Below are positions 11,381-22,688 of a stretch of 64,000 nt of DNA, piece after piece (within the stretch, counting starts at the first letter, position 1; every line of letters starts with the position of its first letter). The stretch comes from Selaginella moellendorffii. Its lineage: Eukaryota; Streptophyta; Lycopodiopsida; Selaginellales; Selaginellaceae. Made by a program: the position numbers and the translations under genes. The stretch covers positions 37,194 through 101,193 of the forward strand of contig NW_003314424.1 in NCBI RefSeq assembly GCF_000143415.4, read 5' to 3'. The notes beneath the pieces were generated by a model. The model was given only the letters and a program-made list of their open reading frames with translations, did no database searches and was not told the DNA's origin.

Positions 11381-11478
11381 CGGCACTGTCTTTGGTGTGG
11401 CTACCGCTTCCTCTTGATATTCGGCACTTGTGCTTCCTGGTATGTTCACCATGGAATGGTTTAGGACCACATTTAGAA

Positions 11479-11668
11479 ATGGCATGAGGCCACATGCCAT
11501 CTTGGGCCCTTGCAATTTCATGGCTAGCGTATTGTCATGTATGTTTTTACTTGCCTGCAGCTATGTGTATATCAAGATGGCATGAGGCCTCATGCCAATT
11601 TTGTGAATGCGAAATTTCACGTGGGTGTCAATAGCATGTTTGAATAATGGCATGTGGCCTCATGCTAT
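11479..11668. repeat. Three palindrome copies just upstream of the DUF7869 gene
   Basis: Copies lie at 11479-11500, 11577-11598 and 11647-11668, the last 74 bp before the start codon at 11742. They sit in the presumed promoter or 5' UTR. A TTTCAG acceptor-like string ends directly before the start codon, so a 5'-UTR intron is possible. Confidence 0.8.
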
Positions 11669-11741
11669 TTGGTATGTTATGATTTAGGCCATTCTCCAAT
11701 CATTTTTTGTATGGTCTTAACTTCTTTTCTGCACTTTCAGA

Positions 11742-14700
11742 ATGGCCTTCAGGGTTGGGGAAAAGGTTTACATTTTGAATGGTGGGAAGAGAGTTGCAAA
11801 AGGGACCTTTGTGTCTATGGATCGGAACTTTGTTATACACTGTCAAAGGCTTGGGGAAGGCAATGCTGCTGTATCAGTAGAGACTGTCTTCGATGGGAAT
11901 GTGGTCGCTATTGAACGAGGAGAGATGGTCGTCGAGGTAAATGTTGTTGTTGCCTTGAAAAATCTGCAGAAGAAAACAGATGTTGGGGACAGCGCAAGTG
12001 CGACGCATGTTCCCTCCGTGGATCTTAAGAACCGTGCTACATGGATTCAGGCAAAGGTGTTTCTAAACAACCCTGAGGGGGAGGTGGTAGCTGAGGGCTT
12101 AGCCACAGTTGTCGATCCAAGAGATGCGGTTGCTAATCAAGAATTGGGCTGGGATGATATTGGAGTTGCGATTTTAGAGGTTGTTGACACAGAAGAAAAT
12201 AGTCTGACTATTGGAAGCATTGTGCGGTGGAAATTGAGGCATTTAGTGTTTGAGAATGTGAAGGATTCACAATCAAACACCACTACAACTGATGACAGAA
12301 CATCTCTTCATGGGAAAAGAAAGTACACCTTCCTACAGCGCAGCCAAAGGGATCTGAGCAACGAACCGAAAAGGCAGAAAATGGCGATGGAGGTTCGAAT
12401 GGTCTCGACAGTTGCTTGTTGCAAGAGGAGGTGCTGTCAACATGCTGATTGGGATGCTATTGAAGAGGAGAGAGCAAGATACAAGACATTGTCCTGGAAG
12501 GCAGCTCGCAATTTTGTGTATGAGGCATTACGGTCATCTGTTGATGCTTCAGAACATCAGGTGGGGGGCATGGTCTTCCAGAGGGGTTTGGTCTGCATGA
12601 AGGCATGGAGAATCATTTATGGAGTCCCTCGAACCACATTCTACAGAATCAAAACTGAGTTCGAGGAACAAAGGGTTCAACAGGCAGTCCATGGAAACGA
12701 CGGTACGCACAAAACCAGGGGTCATGTTGTATATGGAGAGGCAATCTTCAAGAGGTTTGTCAAGACATGTAGCGAGCAGCAACCACATAAAACCCGACTC
12801 TTGGAAGATGGAACACGAGACACCCAACGAGTTCTCCCTTCCATGTATACCAAGGGGGCCATATTGGAAGATGTGAATCGGGAACTCCAAAGTAATGGCT
12901 ACAGGAAGCTGAGCCAATCTAGATTTAGTAGATTGTGGAGCAACAGGTTTAGGGATGTGAGTATAGGAAAGTACTCCAGCTTTTCAAAGTGTGACGAGTG
13001 CACTGCTATCAAAATGGCTTTGTCGAAGAATTCTTGCAGCGCTCAAGAGCGAGAGACATTGGTTAGAAGGCGGCTTGACCACAACATCGAGCAGAGAAGC
13101 TGCAGGACTGCATATTATCATAACAGGATTCTCTCCATGGAGAGACCTGACTCTTACCTCTGCATCATCCACGACAAAATGGACCAGAAAAAGACGTGCT
13201 TACCTCGACTCAATCCTGCCCCCAAGGCAATCTCTTCATCCATGCAGCTGCCTGTGTCTCTGTTTGGCATAATCGCTTATGGGCATGGTGCCCAGAACTA
13301 TGGGAACTTCTTTGTACCTCTATGGGGTGGCGGGGGTGCAAACATGATGATTGCGTCCCTAGCAAAACACTTAAGGTCTCTGCAAAGTGCGCAGACTGAG
13401 CTGAACGGCCAACCCTTGCATAAGGCCCTTGTCGATCGAACCCCATACAGGATTCAGCTGGAGGAGGAGCAAAGGCTTGCAGTATCGCGTGGGGCCCCAT
13501 GCCATCCCAGTGAATATGTTGGCCGTCAAATTGTAGGGTTATCACGTGAGGCCTCATGCCATTCCGACGAGGCTGGTCACCCGGTGAATGCACAGCCTCA
13601 TCCAAACAAAGCAGAATCTCAAGGAAGTTCTTGCGGCCGATGTAGCCTTCCACCCCATCTTCTGCTCCAAACAGACAATGCTGGCAGTGAGAACAAAAAC
13701 ATGTACGTCTTCGCGTACTTGGCGATGCTTGTTGCCAAAGGCATATTTGAAACGGTTACACTTGGCTTTCTCATGGTTGGGCACACTCATGAAGACGTCG
13801 ATGCCATGTTCAGTCACCTGGCAGAGTCCCTCCGGCGATCCAATGTCCTCACCCTCCCACAACTCTACGATGAATTCCAAAATTGCATCAAAGGCACTGT
13901 TGAAGCTGCACTTGTGACAGAGGTTCCAGACTTTAAGGGGTTTGTAAGAGGCTACATCAGGGACGGATCCGAAACGCTGATTGGCCACTCCAAGCCTCTT
14001 CAGTTTCATTTCAGCATACGTGACGGTGCTCCAATGATGAGGTACAAGATGAGAGAATGGGACACAATGTGGCTGCCAGTGGATGGCATTGAACTCTTCA
14101 AGAGAGATCCCATAACTGGGGAACCTATGATTCCTCAGGGTTCCCCACGGCCGATGCACCCGGATGGACTCAAAGACCAGGAAAGTATAGTGGCCGGGAT
14201 TAGACAGCATATTGCCTTCTGGAAGAGGGGGTTGGTGTTTGGTGGAGAATCCTATTTTAAGAGGTGCAAGCCTTTGCTCGAATACTGGGAGAAGATTATA
14301 TCTGCTATCCAAAATGGGCCGGTTGTATATGAAGAATTGGAAGAGTCCTTTTGGCCAGAACCCAGAGCACCAGATAGTAGCGGAACAATGTCCTCTGGAA
14401 ATGCAGTGATAGATAACGATGTTGAGGATCACTATTGTGGGCCGAGGAACAAGAAGCCGGATTCAGCATTCAATCCAGTACAGGTCTGCAAAGGAATGGT
14501 CGTGCTTGTCAGACCCAGTAATAAAAAACAAATGATATGGGTGGGGCGCTGCATCACTGATGCAGAGGAGGACGCGGAAACTAACTCCTTCAATGTAACT
14601 GTGGAGTGGTTCAAGCCAAGTTCCGGATATACGAAGGATTGCCTAGAAAAGAGATGGGTGCTGAATCCAAGGGATCCCAGCATGAGCATATCGGTGGATA

Positions 14701-14883
14701 ATGTTGTGCATGGTTGGATGCGGAAGCAGAGTGCCACCATCACCTTGCCAGACCATGCAAGAGATGCAGCAAGAGCATTCATAACCCGGGTTCAAGGTGA
14801 GATTCATTAATATTCCTTTACTAAGTTTCTAATGTATTTTATTTCAAGGTGAACAATCCGAATCTGAATCAGAGGAGGCGTGA
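11742..14883 (+). CDS. DUF7869-family protein, probable DDE-type transposase
   Basis: Two exons, 11742-14796 and 14849-14883, are joined over a 52-nt GT-AG intron (phase 1) to give 1029 residues ending in an acidic tail and TGA. There are no internal stops. Zinc-ligand-like cysteines occur in two places, CCKRRCC near residue 226 and KCDEC near residue 416. The C-terminal half has the layout I know from DUF7869 proteins: HDKMDQKK (D478, D481), QTDNAGSEN (D645) and GHTHEDVD (E684, D685, D687). The order D478, D645, E684, with 38 residues between the last two, fits an RNase H-fold DDE nuclease, so a cut-and-paste transposase is the best guess. That catalytic reading is inference; the family has no proven function that I know of. 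Two 22-bp palindromes lie inside the frame at residues about 581-588 and 600-607, between the first and second acidic residues. A chromo/SH3-like N-terminal region (GEKVYILNGGKRVAKGTF) is possible. Confidence 0.75.
13484..13562. repeat. Two palindromes inside the DUF7869 coding region
   Basis: Copies lie at 13484-13505 and 13541-13562, 57 bp (19 codons) apart. They encode the similar peptides SRGAPCHPSE and SREASCHSDE. The frame stays open through both. Confidence 0.8.
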
Positions 14884-15273
14884 TGGCATGTGGCCCTTTG
14901 CACTAGTACATCTTAATACCGGTCTGAGAAATAGAATGGCATGTGCCCTCAGGCCTTTTACTAAATCACCTTTGAAAGAAATGCAAGCCTCTATGTCGTA
15001 AAAAAAAGGTACTAGAGAAATTCCTTAATAATATGAATGTTATTTAGTTTCATGAAAATACACTAAGGGTCAAATGAGTTAAATGACTTCTCCAGACTAG
15101 CAATGCCTCTTGCTACACCTTCACAATTAGATTCGTTAGAAAAAGATAACATTGAATAATATCTAAATGTTCTCACCATTAAGTTATATGTCTGGCTAAT
15201 AGGAATGACGTTCATCTTGGAAAGCTTACCACACGCTCAATGAACAAACAAATAGTGTGTGCGCGCATGCCAT
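14883..15273. repeat. Three degraded palindromes downstream of the DUF7869 gene
   Basis: Copies lie at 14883-14904 (overlapping the stop codon), 14936-14957 and 15252-15273. The right halves are eroded. After 15273 no further copy is seen until 43799. Apart from these, 14884-15342 shows nothing recognisable. Confidence 0.65.
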
Positions 15274-15342
15274 TGCTCTTCTTTAGCTTCAGATTCGGCT
15301 TGTTCACCTTGACAATGAGATTTATTATACAACCAGATGGAC

Positions 15343-17963
15343 TCAGTCTGGACACAAAGTCACCGCGCTAGTCACCATGCCCCAGATATGTCTAGCCCCT
15401 GGACAAAAAACATATAATTTCACGTCATTTTCAAATACTTGAAAATTTGTACCTAGTCCCATTTTACTGAATAAATCCCACTTTAACGAAATAGAGCTTA
15501 TACCAAGAAAATTGCGCAACTCGGCCATTGTAGTCGGTGTAGGCCAGTTTTCCACCACATCCACCTTCCTTGGATCTGTCTTGACACCCTGAGATGTCAC
15601 AATATGGCCTAGATATTCCACCTCCGACTTTGCAAATTCACATTTGCTCTTCTTTGCATAAAGTTTGCTGTCTCAAAGTAACAAAAGAACCTTGCACAAA
15701 TGCACCTTATGCTCCTCCATATTCTTGCTAAAAACAAGACGTCCAAGAAAATCTCCACAAACTCATGAAGATAACGCCCAAATACCTCCGTCATCAACCG
15801 AGTAAATGTGGCCGGTGCATTTGTCAAACCAAACGGCATAATTGCAAACTCAAAATGTCCGAAGCTTGTGTTGAATGCCATCTTGGAGATAGATGCATCA
15901 TCCATTGCAATCTGATGATATCCCCTCCTCAGATCAATCTTGGTAAACACTCATGCTTCACCAAGCTTGTCTAGGATATCATCCACATGTGGCATCGGCA
16001 TCTTATCCTTCATTGTCTTCTTGTTCAAAGCGCGGTAGTCAATACACATTCGCATTGAACCGTCCTTCTTCTTCACAAGCAAGACCGGAGCACCAAATGG
16101 AGACTTACTTGGCTGAATGAATCCAAACTCAAGTAACTCCTTGACTTGTCGTTGAACTTCTTGCTCCTCCGCATAACTTAACCGAAATGGATGCTAGTAA
16201 ATTGGCCGTGTCCCCGGCTCCAATGTAATCCCATGCTCCACACCTCGTAATGGAGGCAATCCATAAGAAAGTTCAGATAGAAAAACATCAGAAAACTTGT
16301 CAAGTACATCCTGTACTGTTGCTTCTCCCCCACACGTGCTTTGGTCCCCCAAGTCACGAACAAACAGCAAGTAACTCGAAAGTGCTTTTCCATTATGACA
16401 AGCCTGCTTCAAAGATGTAACAGAGAGCATAACAATTGGTGGTTGAATGCCCTTGCCAAACCACACATCTTTAATGCCACCATACTCCAGCGAGATACGC
16501 TTAATACTCCACTTTATCTCTGGATCCACCTTCACCAACCATGGCATCCCAAGGATGAGATCCACACGATGGATATCCACGAGATAAAAAGTTTCCAGAA
16601 GTGTGGTTTTGCCAACCAACACTTCCAGCCCCTTGACACAAGCATCGAAATGCTGAGCAGAGGTAGCTGCACCTTCCACTGTGTATGGAAGAACTCTGCG
16701 TGTGACCAAGCCATGCTCCGCAACAAACTTTGCCGAAACAAAGTTGTCATCGCTCCCACTATCCAGTAAAATCCGCACTGGATTGCCACGGAACATGCCC
16801 TCCAGCATTAAAGCTGATTCACGCATATCCTCAAGTTCCATCTTGTTCCACACACAGTTGAGCTGACGAGCAACGATCGAAAGTCGCTTCCTCCAACCGG
16901 AATGGTCGTTCTCCTCATCCTCATGCTGCAAAGTTTGTAACTTTTTAGCATCTGACTCACCGTGAGAAGAAGATTGGCCATTCTTCTTGTCCTGCTGCTT
17001 GTTCTTCAACTGCGGACAATCAGCCTTGTAGTGTCCAAGTTCGCCGCAATTATGACAACCCTGTCGATAATTCTTCACAAAGAACTTCTGCTTCTTGGAC
17101 CCCTTTGCATCTGAAGTAGTCACTACCGACTTTAACTTGTGATGCTTGTTCCCATCCTTGTGTCCATGGCGATCATCACGATGATTCTCGACAGAAGGAC
17201 TCCGTGAACGCTTGCGAGACTTGTGCTTGTCATTGTCAAGTCGACGAGCTGCATCAAAGAGCTCCTCCAAACTCTTTGTAGGCTGAGAATGACGCAAGTG
17301 TTGCCGCATGCTCTCACTATGTAGGCCATCAATGAAGTAGGACTTGTTCTGATCCGGATCCTTCATTGGAACACGACTAATCAAGCAAGTAAGCTTCTCA
17401 ATATAGTCCCCAAGCGTCATTTTCCCTTGCTGGAAATGTCAAAGTTCTGTACAAGCATTCTCCACATTGTAATGAGGGGCAAAACGTAAACGAAAAGCAG
17501 CCTCAAACTCATCCATGGTAGACACTGGTGGTTTCTTATCCGCAACATGGGACTCCTCAAGCCAATTCCACCATCGAAGACCCGCATCACGCAAAACCAT
17601 CGGAATAGCCACTAAAGACTCTGCATCTAGAGTTCCCCTAGCAGCTAAGAACTTCTTCACATTGGCTAGCCAAGCGAGATACTCATCCACACCACCATCA
17701 CCGGAAAATGTTGGAATCTTGAGTCGATCTACCAAAGAAGGCTTACTTGGAGCGCTACCCCGTCCAGCCTCGAGTGCCTCAACACGCCCACGCATGGTAT
17801 CCATCATGCCATGCATCTCGTCTTGCATCTCTTGCTGATTTCGGTTAAGGGCTTGCAGTTCATGAACCACATCTTGAATGGTCCAAATCTCCGCAGCTTC
17901 GTCGGCACCATCATTGGCACCACCATCAATATTAGGATTCCAGCATTCAGCTTGGTCGGCCAT
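15343..17963 (-). pseudogene. Decayed gypsy gag-pol (G3)
   Basis: The frame starts at MADQAECWNP (17963), just after the primer-binding site. It encodes a capsid region, a CCHC zinc knuckle (CHNCGELGHYKADC), a retropepsin-like site (LLDSGSDDNFV) and the RT N-terminus (KIDLRRGYHQ, MPFGLTNAPATF). One frame is kept through three stops, near 17440 (TGA), 16195 (TAG) and 15953 (TGA). A frameshift then destroys the RT catalytic YxDD region, and the piece ending at ELRNFLGI (about 15500) is the last recognisable part. It is non-functional. Confidence 0.8.
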
Positions 17964-17997
17964 CACAACCAACTCGTATGATACCAATGTTATGATC

Positions 17998-18220
17998 CGG
18001 CGCAAAAAGACAGATATCTAGTTGCCCTAAACTATGCTACGCCACCTCTTGAGGTTCCTCACCACCCAACCACCCCCGAGCTACCTCAAAAGCTCCACTG
18101 CGCTGCCACTCCATTGTGAGCTCTAGGGTAGGTTAAGTCCCTTACCCTAACATGCCTTAATATACCCTTGAGCCTCCCTTTGACTAACATTGACCATGTA
18201 GTCAAAGCTGGCGCCTAACA
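17998..18220 (-). repeat. LTR of gypsy remnant G3 (223 bp)
   Basis: Plus-strand edges are TGTTATGATC at 17998 and GCCTAACA at 18220. The solo copy at 63507-63764, in plus orientation, confirms both edges. Confidence 0.75.
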
Positions 18221-21200
18221 GCTTGTCCTTGAAGAGTAGCAAGTCGGGAAGACATGACTCTCCACTATAGTTCATGTGTGAACTTGTAGACAAGGTGGTG
18301 GATAGAAAAGGGCCTATGATGGAACGACTTTGGGATCTTGGGAACAGTGTAAGGCTTTCCTTATTGAGTGAGGATGTGATCCAGATGAGCGTTTGATGCA
18401 GCAAACGGGCTAACATAGTTGTGGTAAACAACTATAGTTAGGATCACGGGAAAGATGCAGACTCCAAAACAATAAAGGAGTCACAAGATTATCCTCATAT
18501 AGTTGAGGTTAGTGCTCATGAATGTGAGACTAGAAGTAATGACCGCAGGAGGTCAAATACGAAAAAGGACACAAGTCCTTGAAATGGTAGCCAGAGCTAC
18601 CTCTAATAAATGCTAGAACAACCCAAGGAGTTGGGGGTGTACTCAGAGGATGAGTTGGTATTCTCATCACATGGACAAGTGGTCCTAAGGGGCAAAAGGT
18701 TGCCCCAAGAAAATTATCAAGTGTCGGAGTAACACTTGCAAAGATGGTCTTTGTGATTAGGACCTGAATACAAGAAGTTGTATTCCAGTGAGCTAGCACC
18801 TCAAAGGTAGGACCTCACGGGTCATCGGATGATAAAGTCCAAAAAGGCGGGATAACACAAATAAGAGTCAAGGAATAATCTTAAGGGATTGGTTGAAGCA
18901 TTTGGACTGAGCTGTACGGTGCCTTATGAGGTATGGGGAGGATCATAAGATCCAAGTATGAGAACAGTAGGTATCTCATTGATGGCTGAATGTGCCATAC
19001 TAAAGTTGTGGGAAAGATGTTCCCAGAAGAAAGCAACTTTGGCCCAGAGTTCGGTGCAAACACTATGGTGCGGTGCTAACGGATAGTTAGCATGAGGAAC
19101 AGCCATATTGGTCTTGGCAAAGACCTAGACACTAATAAGTAGTGTCATAAGGATAGGCTCGTGGGGCCAATGGTGCGAAGACACCAAATATGCCAAGGTG
19201 TGATACTTTGAGGTTATGTTGGTGGGTTCATAAGAACCCCTTGCCAAAGGGAATCCCAACGGAAATGGGAATGGCATAGCCTAAGCTGGAAGGCATGTGG
19301 TAGAGTGTGGTGACCAAAACAATGATGGAGGTGTGGAAGCACCAGCAATGAGTTATAGGACTTAACAACTATAAGGCAACTAAGCAAAAGGTGCAAGATG
19401 ATTTGTTAAACTGGTAGAAGGTAGCTACCCAAGACTTCTTAATGGCATAAAGAAGTTAGATATACCCTTATAGGGGATAAATTGCTTATCTTGCGATATA
19501 GTAAGTCAATGTTAAAAAGGGGAATGCTCATTGTCAAAGAGGCCATCATTGGGACACCCAAACACTCTAGAACACTCGGAGGTGGTGTTTAATGTCACGA
19601 GGGCAATAGATAAAGCCCAAGGGACTAAGTCCCTAGCGAATGATGGATAGAAGGTGCTATCCAAATGTCCAAGGTTGCAAAGACGGAAGAAGTCCGTCTA
19701 TTCGAATCGGATAAAGCCAAAAATGGAATTTTGGCAAGGCTAGTGATGGGTATATAAAGGCCCATATGTAGCAACGTTAATCCTGGTGTGTGGGATTATA
19801 AGGTGAGCATACCCAGATTGAGGAACCACTCCCTAGGCTGTCAGGTAAGTTCATCCCCAAGAATACTTGCTAAGGCATGGTAGAAAGTGCAAAGTTATCC
19901 TCCTAGTTTGGAGACGAATAACCGAAGGAAATGTGTGAGGCCAAAAGCAAGTAGTAAGGGGATAGAACCAAACCATAAGAATCAAAGAGCATAACCAAGG
20001 GTGGTTATGTCAGTTGGGAGTGGAGAATCAAGTAGGCACTCGAGTATGTTGTTACTAGCAACTGTGGTGCCATAAAGAGTCTAAAGCATGGAATTGTCGA
20101 TGCTAGACCATTTGGCAATTGGAAAGCTTGCGAAAGGAGAGGCCTTAGCAAGCTAAGGGGCAGAGTTCCTTCAAGTTCCCAAAGACAATTCTAGGTAGCT
20201 TAGTACCTAGAAAGGCCAAATGTAAATGGTTCCTAGAATGCGCAAAATCGGAGTGGTGCAGTAGAAGCGTGGTCTTGAAGTTGGCCATGAGGTGAGGTTA
20301 TCAAGGTTGGGGAAATAGTTCCCGAGTGTTCAAAAAGAGGGCTTTGAAGGAAAGTCGATGGTTAAGGATTTTCACGCTTATGCATGAATCATGTTACGGT
20401 GGCCGGATGACTTGCTAAGTGAGATTAGCAAGTCAGGGGGATAAATCCCCTAGTTGAAAGTGCTAACTTCAAAAGGGGTGGCCCATGGGGCCAAGCATGG
20501 AGGAGTCCATGCATGATCACAGGCTTGTCAAGTGAGAGGACTTGGCAGTGTGGGGGAACTAGGTTCCTAAGTTGTGATCTATAGCGTGTTTTAAGTATAA
20601 GTTGGTGCACCGGCGTGGGGAGTCACGCCAGGCATCTAGGGTGATGCCGTCTGTAAATGCATATACGGAGGTTAGGTTCGAGTCCCAACCCTCTAGTGCT
20701 TGGGTTCGAGTCCCAAATCACTAGGGCGTGGTGATGGTTTGGAATATGAGGACACTCATATTTCGGTGGTCATGGACTCTCAGTGAGGAGACTGGTTTAG
20801 GCACACTGCCAAGCGAGGGATGCCTCGGAGTCGTGATGCACAAAGCTCAGCATATCTAACTTGAACACTTTGGTGCAAAGGGCACCAAGGACATAGTGAA
20901 TGAGATGGGGACACCAAGTCTCAGTTGCTATGGATCCCTGGCCAGAAGGGCTAGCTTGGGCGCACTGCCAAGTGTGGGGGATGCCCCCAGGGTCATAGTT
21001 AACAACTTAGAAGGGTCTGGAAGACCTAGTTCCTATTGGTAGACCTATTAAGGGGTCAAGATGAGATCACTAGGTGATCTTGTGGTTAAACAAGGACAAG
21101 GTCTTTGTTTCGGTTAAGGAATATGATTCTTAGTTCAAAGTGTTGATTTAAACTATTGATAATGGTGTGGCTTGGTCAAGGGGACCAAGTGGGAAGAACA

Positions 21201-22168
21201 TCTAAGGGAAATGAGCTATGTCAATACTATGGCATAGCAAGTCTGAGGAAAGTAGTCTTTATAAGAGATCCAAGGGAGGGACTCAAAAGTTGGGCCGTGG
21301 ATAGAGCCCACAGTAGAAAATGTTAAAGAGACGTACTAGGGGTGAACACCCTCTGGACCTAGCAAAGCAAAGTGTTTGCTTGGAACTGAAAGGAAACCTT
21401 GAAAATGGAGGTAGCGATCCTATGTTGCTGGGTGCAACAATCAAGGATAGATGCAAAAGACTAGTGGTTAAGAAAAGAGCCATGGGAATCATGAGAAAAA
21501 ATCCAAATGGCAAAGTTAGGCCGAGAACACTAATGTGTTGGGTGCTAACGGATTGTGGGAAAGGCAATGTTTCCCCAAGGGTGGATTCCCAACCGCTCCG
21601 ATTTGGTGAAAGTGGATGCTCCAAAGGGGGGAGCGGTAAGGTAACCAAATAATAGGGCCGTGGGCAACCCTAGCACCAATTATGATAACTGGAACTTAGT
21701 GCCAAAGGTGGCACGATATCGAAAAGAGGATGATGGTACCCTCAAGTAAAGAACTTCCTAAGATAGGGAAGTGGAGTTGCACCATGTGCAACGTAAGGTG
21801 TCGGAGACACTTAAGAAATTGACTCTGAGAAGTCAAAAATTAAAAGTTCCAAAGTGCAAAGGTTAGGTCAATGGAATCTGAGACTACTCGAGAATGAGTA
21901 GTGGAATTGAGTTAAAGAGGGTGTCTTTAACGGGTTTTGCAAGAACTGAACCAATGAAAGGGAGCAAACCACCCCAGGTGGTCGAGTGAGTCTCTAGGTT
22001 GGAGAGACTATGTTCCTTAGAGGATGGACAAGGCATGGTGAGCCTTCGGGGTCAAACCATAGACAAATATTGGCTGGGTGCCAAGGATGGAAATGGTAAT
22101 AGCTGTTACTTTATAAAAGGGTTTACCGTTCGATGAGGACATCGAACTTCATCTATGGGTGGTGGAGT

Positions 22169-22648
22169 TGTGAGACACAAATCCCTAAGCCCCAAAGTGG
22201 AGCTGAAAGGGTGCCACGTGGTAATGGCCAAAGCAAAAGCCAAACGAGCGTAACACGTTTGGACTAAAAGGCTTTGACTTGAAAGGTTGAAAGCGGGAGT
22301 GGAACTCCCAAAAGAGTGCTCAAGGAACGAGCATGAAGCGAGCAATAAGCAAGGCTCCAAAAAAGGGACCCAAAAGGACCAACGCATGACATGTGGAAGT
22401 GTCCAAGATGGAGTCCGAGATGGACCGAGATGGAGTTTGAGATGGACTGAGATGGAGTCCGAGATGGACCGAGATGGAGTCCGAGACGGAGTCCAAGATG
22501 GACCCGAGATGGAGTCTGAGATGGAGTCCGAGATGGACCCGAGTTAGAGTCCGAGGTGGAGTCTGAGATGGAGTCCGAGATGGACCCAAGATGGAATCTG
22601 AGATGGAATCCGAGAAGGACCCAAGATGGAGTCCAAGGTCGAGACCGG

Positions 22649-22688
<40 letters not shown>

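Larger units (their letters stand above)
9061..11741. other. Spacer with palindromes, repeated modules and possible exon pieces
   Basis: No complete gene is visible. On the minus strand a possible 51-nt intron (9154-9204, GTAAGT to TTCAG) with a palindrome in it joins two open stretches. These could be upstream exons of the HAD gene that A1 interrupted. 9340-9540 is rich in GCG/GTG triplets. Modules recur: a stretch starting TTGTCAGAGGATTTGATG at 9826 and 11096, and one starting GCGTGTGGGCTCATGCAA at 9853 and 10794. A 30-bp unit is tandemly duplicated at 11321-11380. Confidence 0.5.
15343..18220 (-). mobile_element. Ty3/gypsy remnant G3, with 5' LTR, gag, protease and partial RT
   Basis: On the minus strand: LTR 18220-17998 (TGTTAGGC to CATAACA), a TTGGTATCA primer-binding site, gag, protease and the start of reverse transcriptase. 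The sequence breaks off near 15490 within the RT/RNase H linker, so RNase H, integrase and the 3' LTR are missing. A related solo LTR lies at 63507-63764. Its LTR end abuts the interior of element A2, as if G3 had inserted there. Confidence 0.8.

Noticed and set aside
13482-13510. 29-nt GT-AG intron around the first palindrome in the DUF7869 gene
   Set aside because: Removal would shift a frame that is open across it; 29 nt is also below any intron seen here. Left as coding.
1029-15273. CRISPR array from regularly repeated palindromes
   Set aside because: Spacing is irregular (tens of bp to kb), copies lie in exons and introns, and the sequence is plant nuclear DNA.
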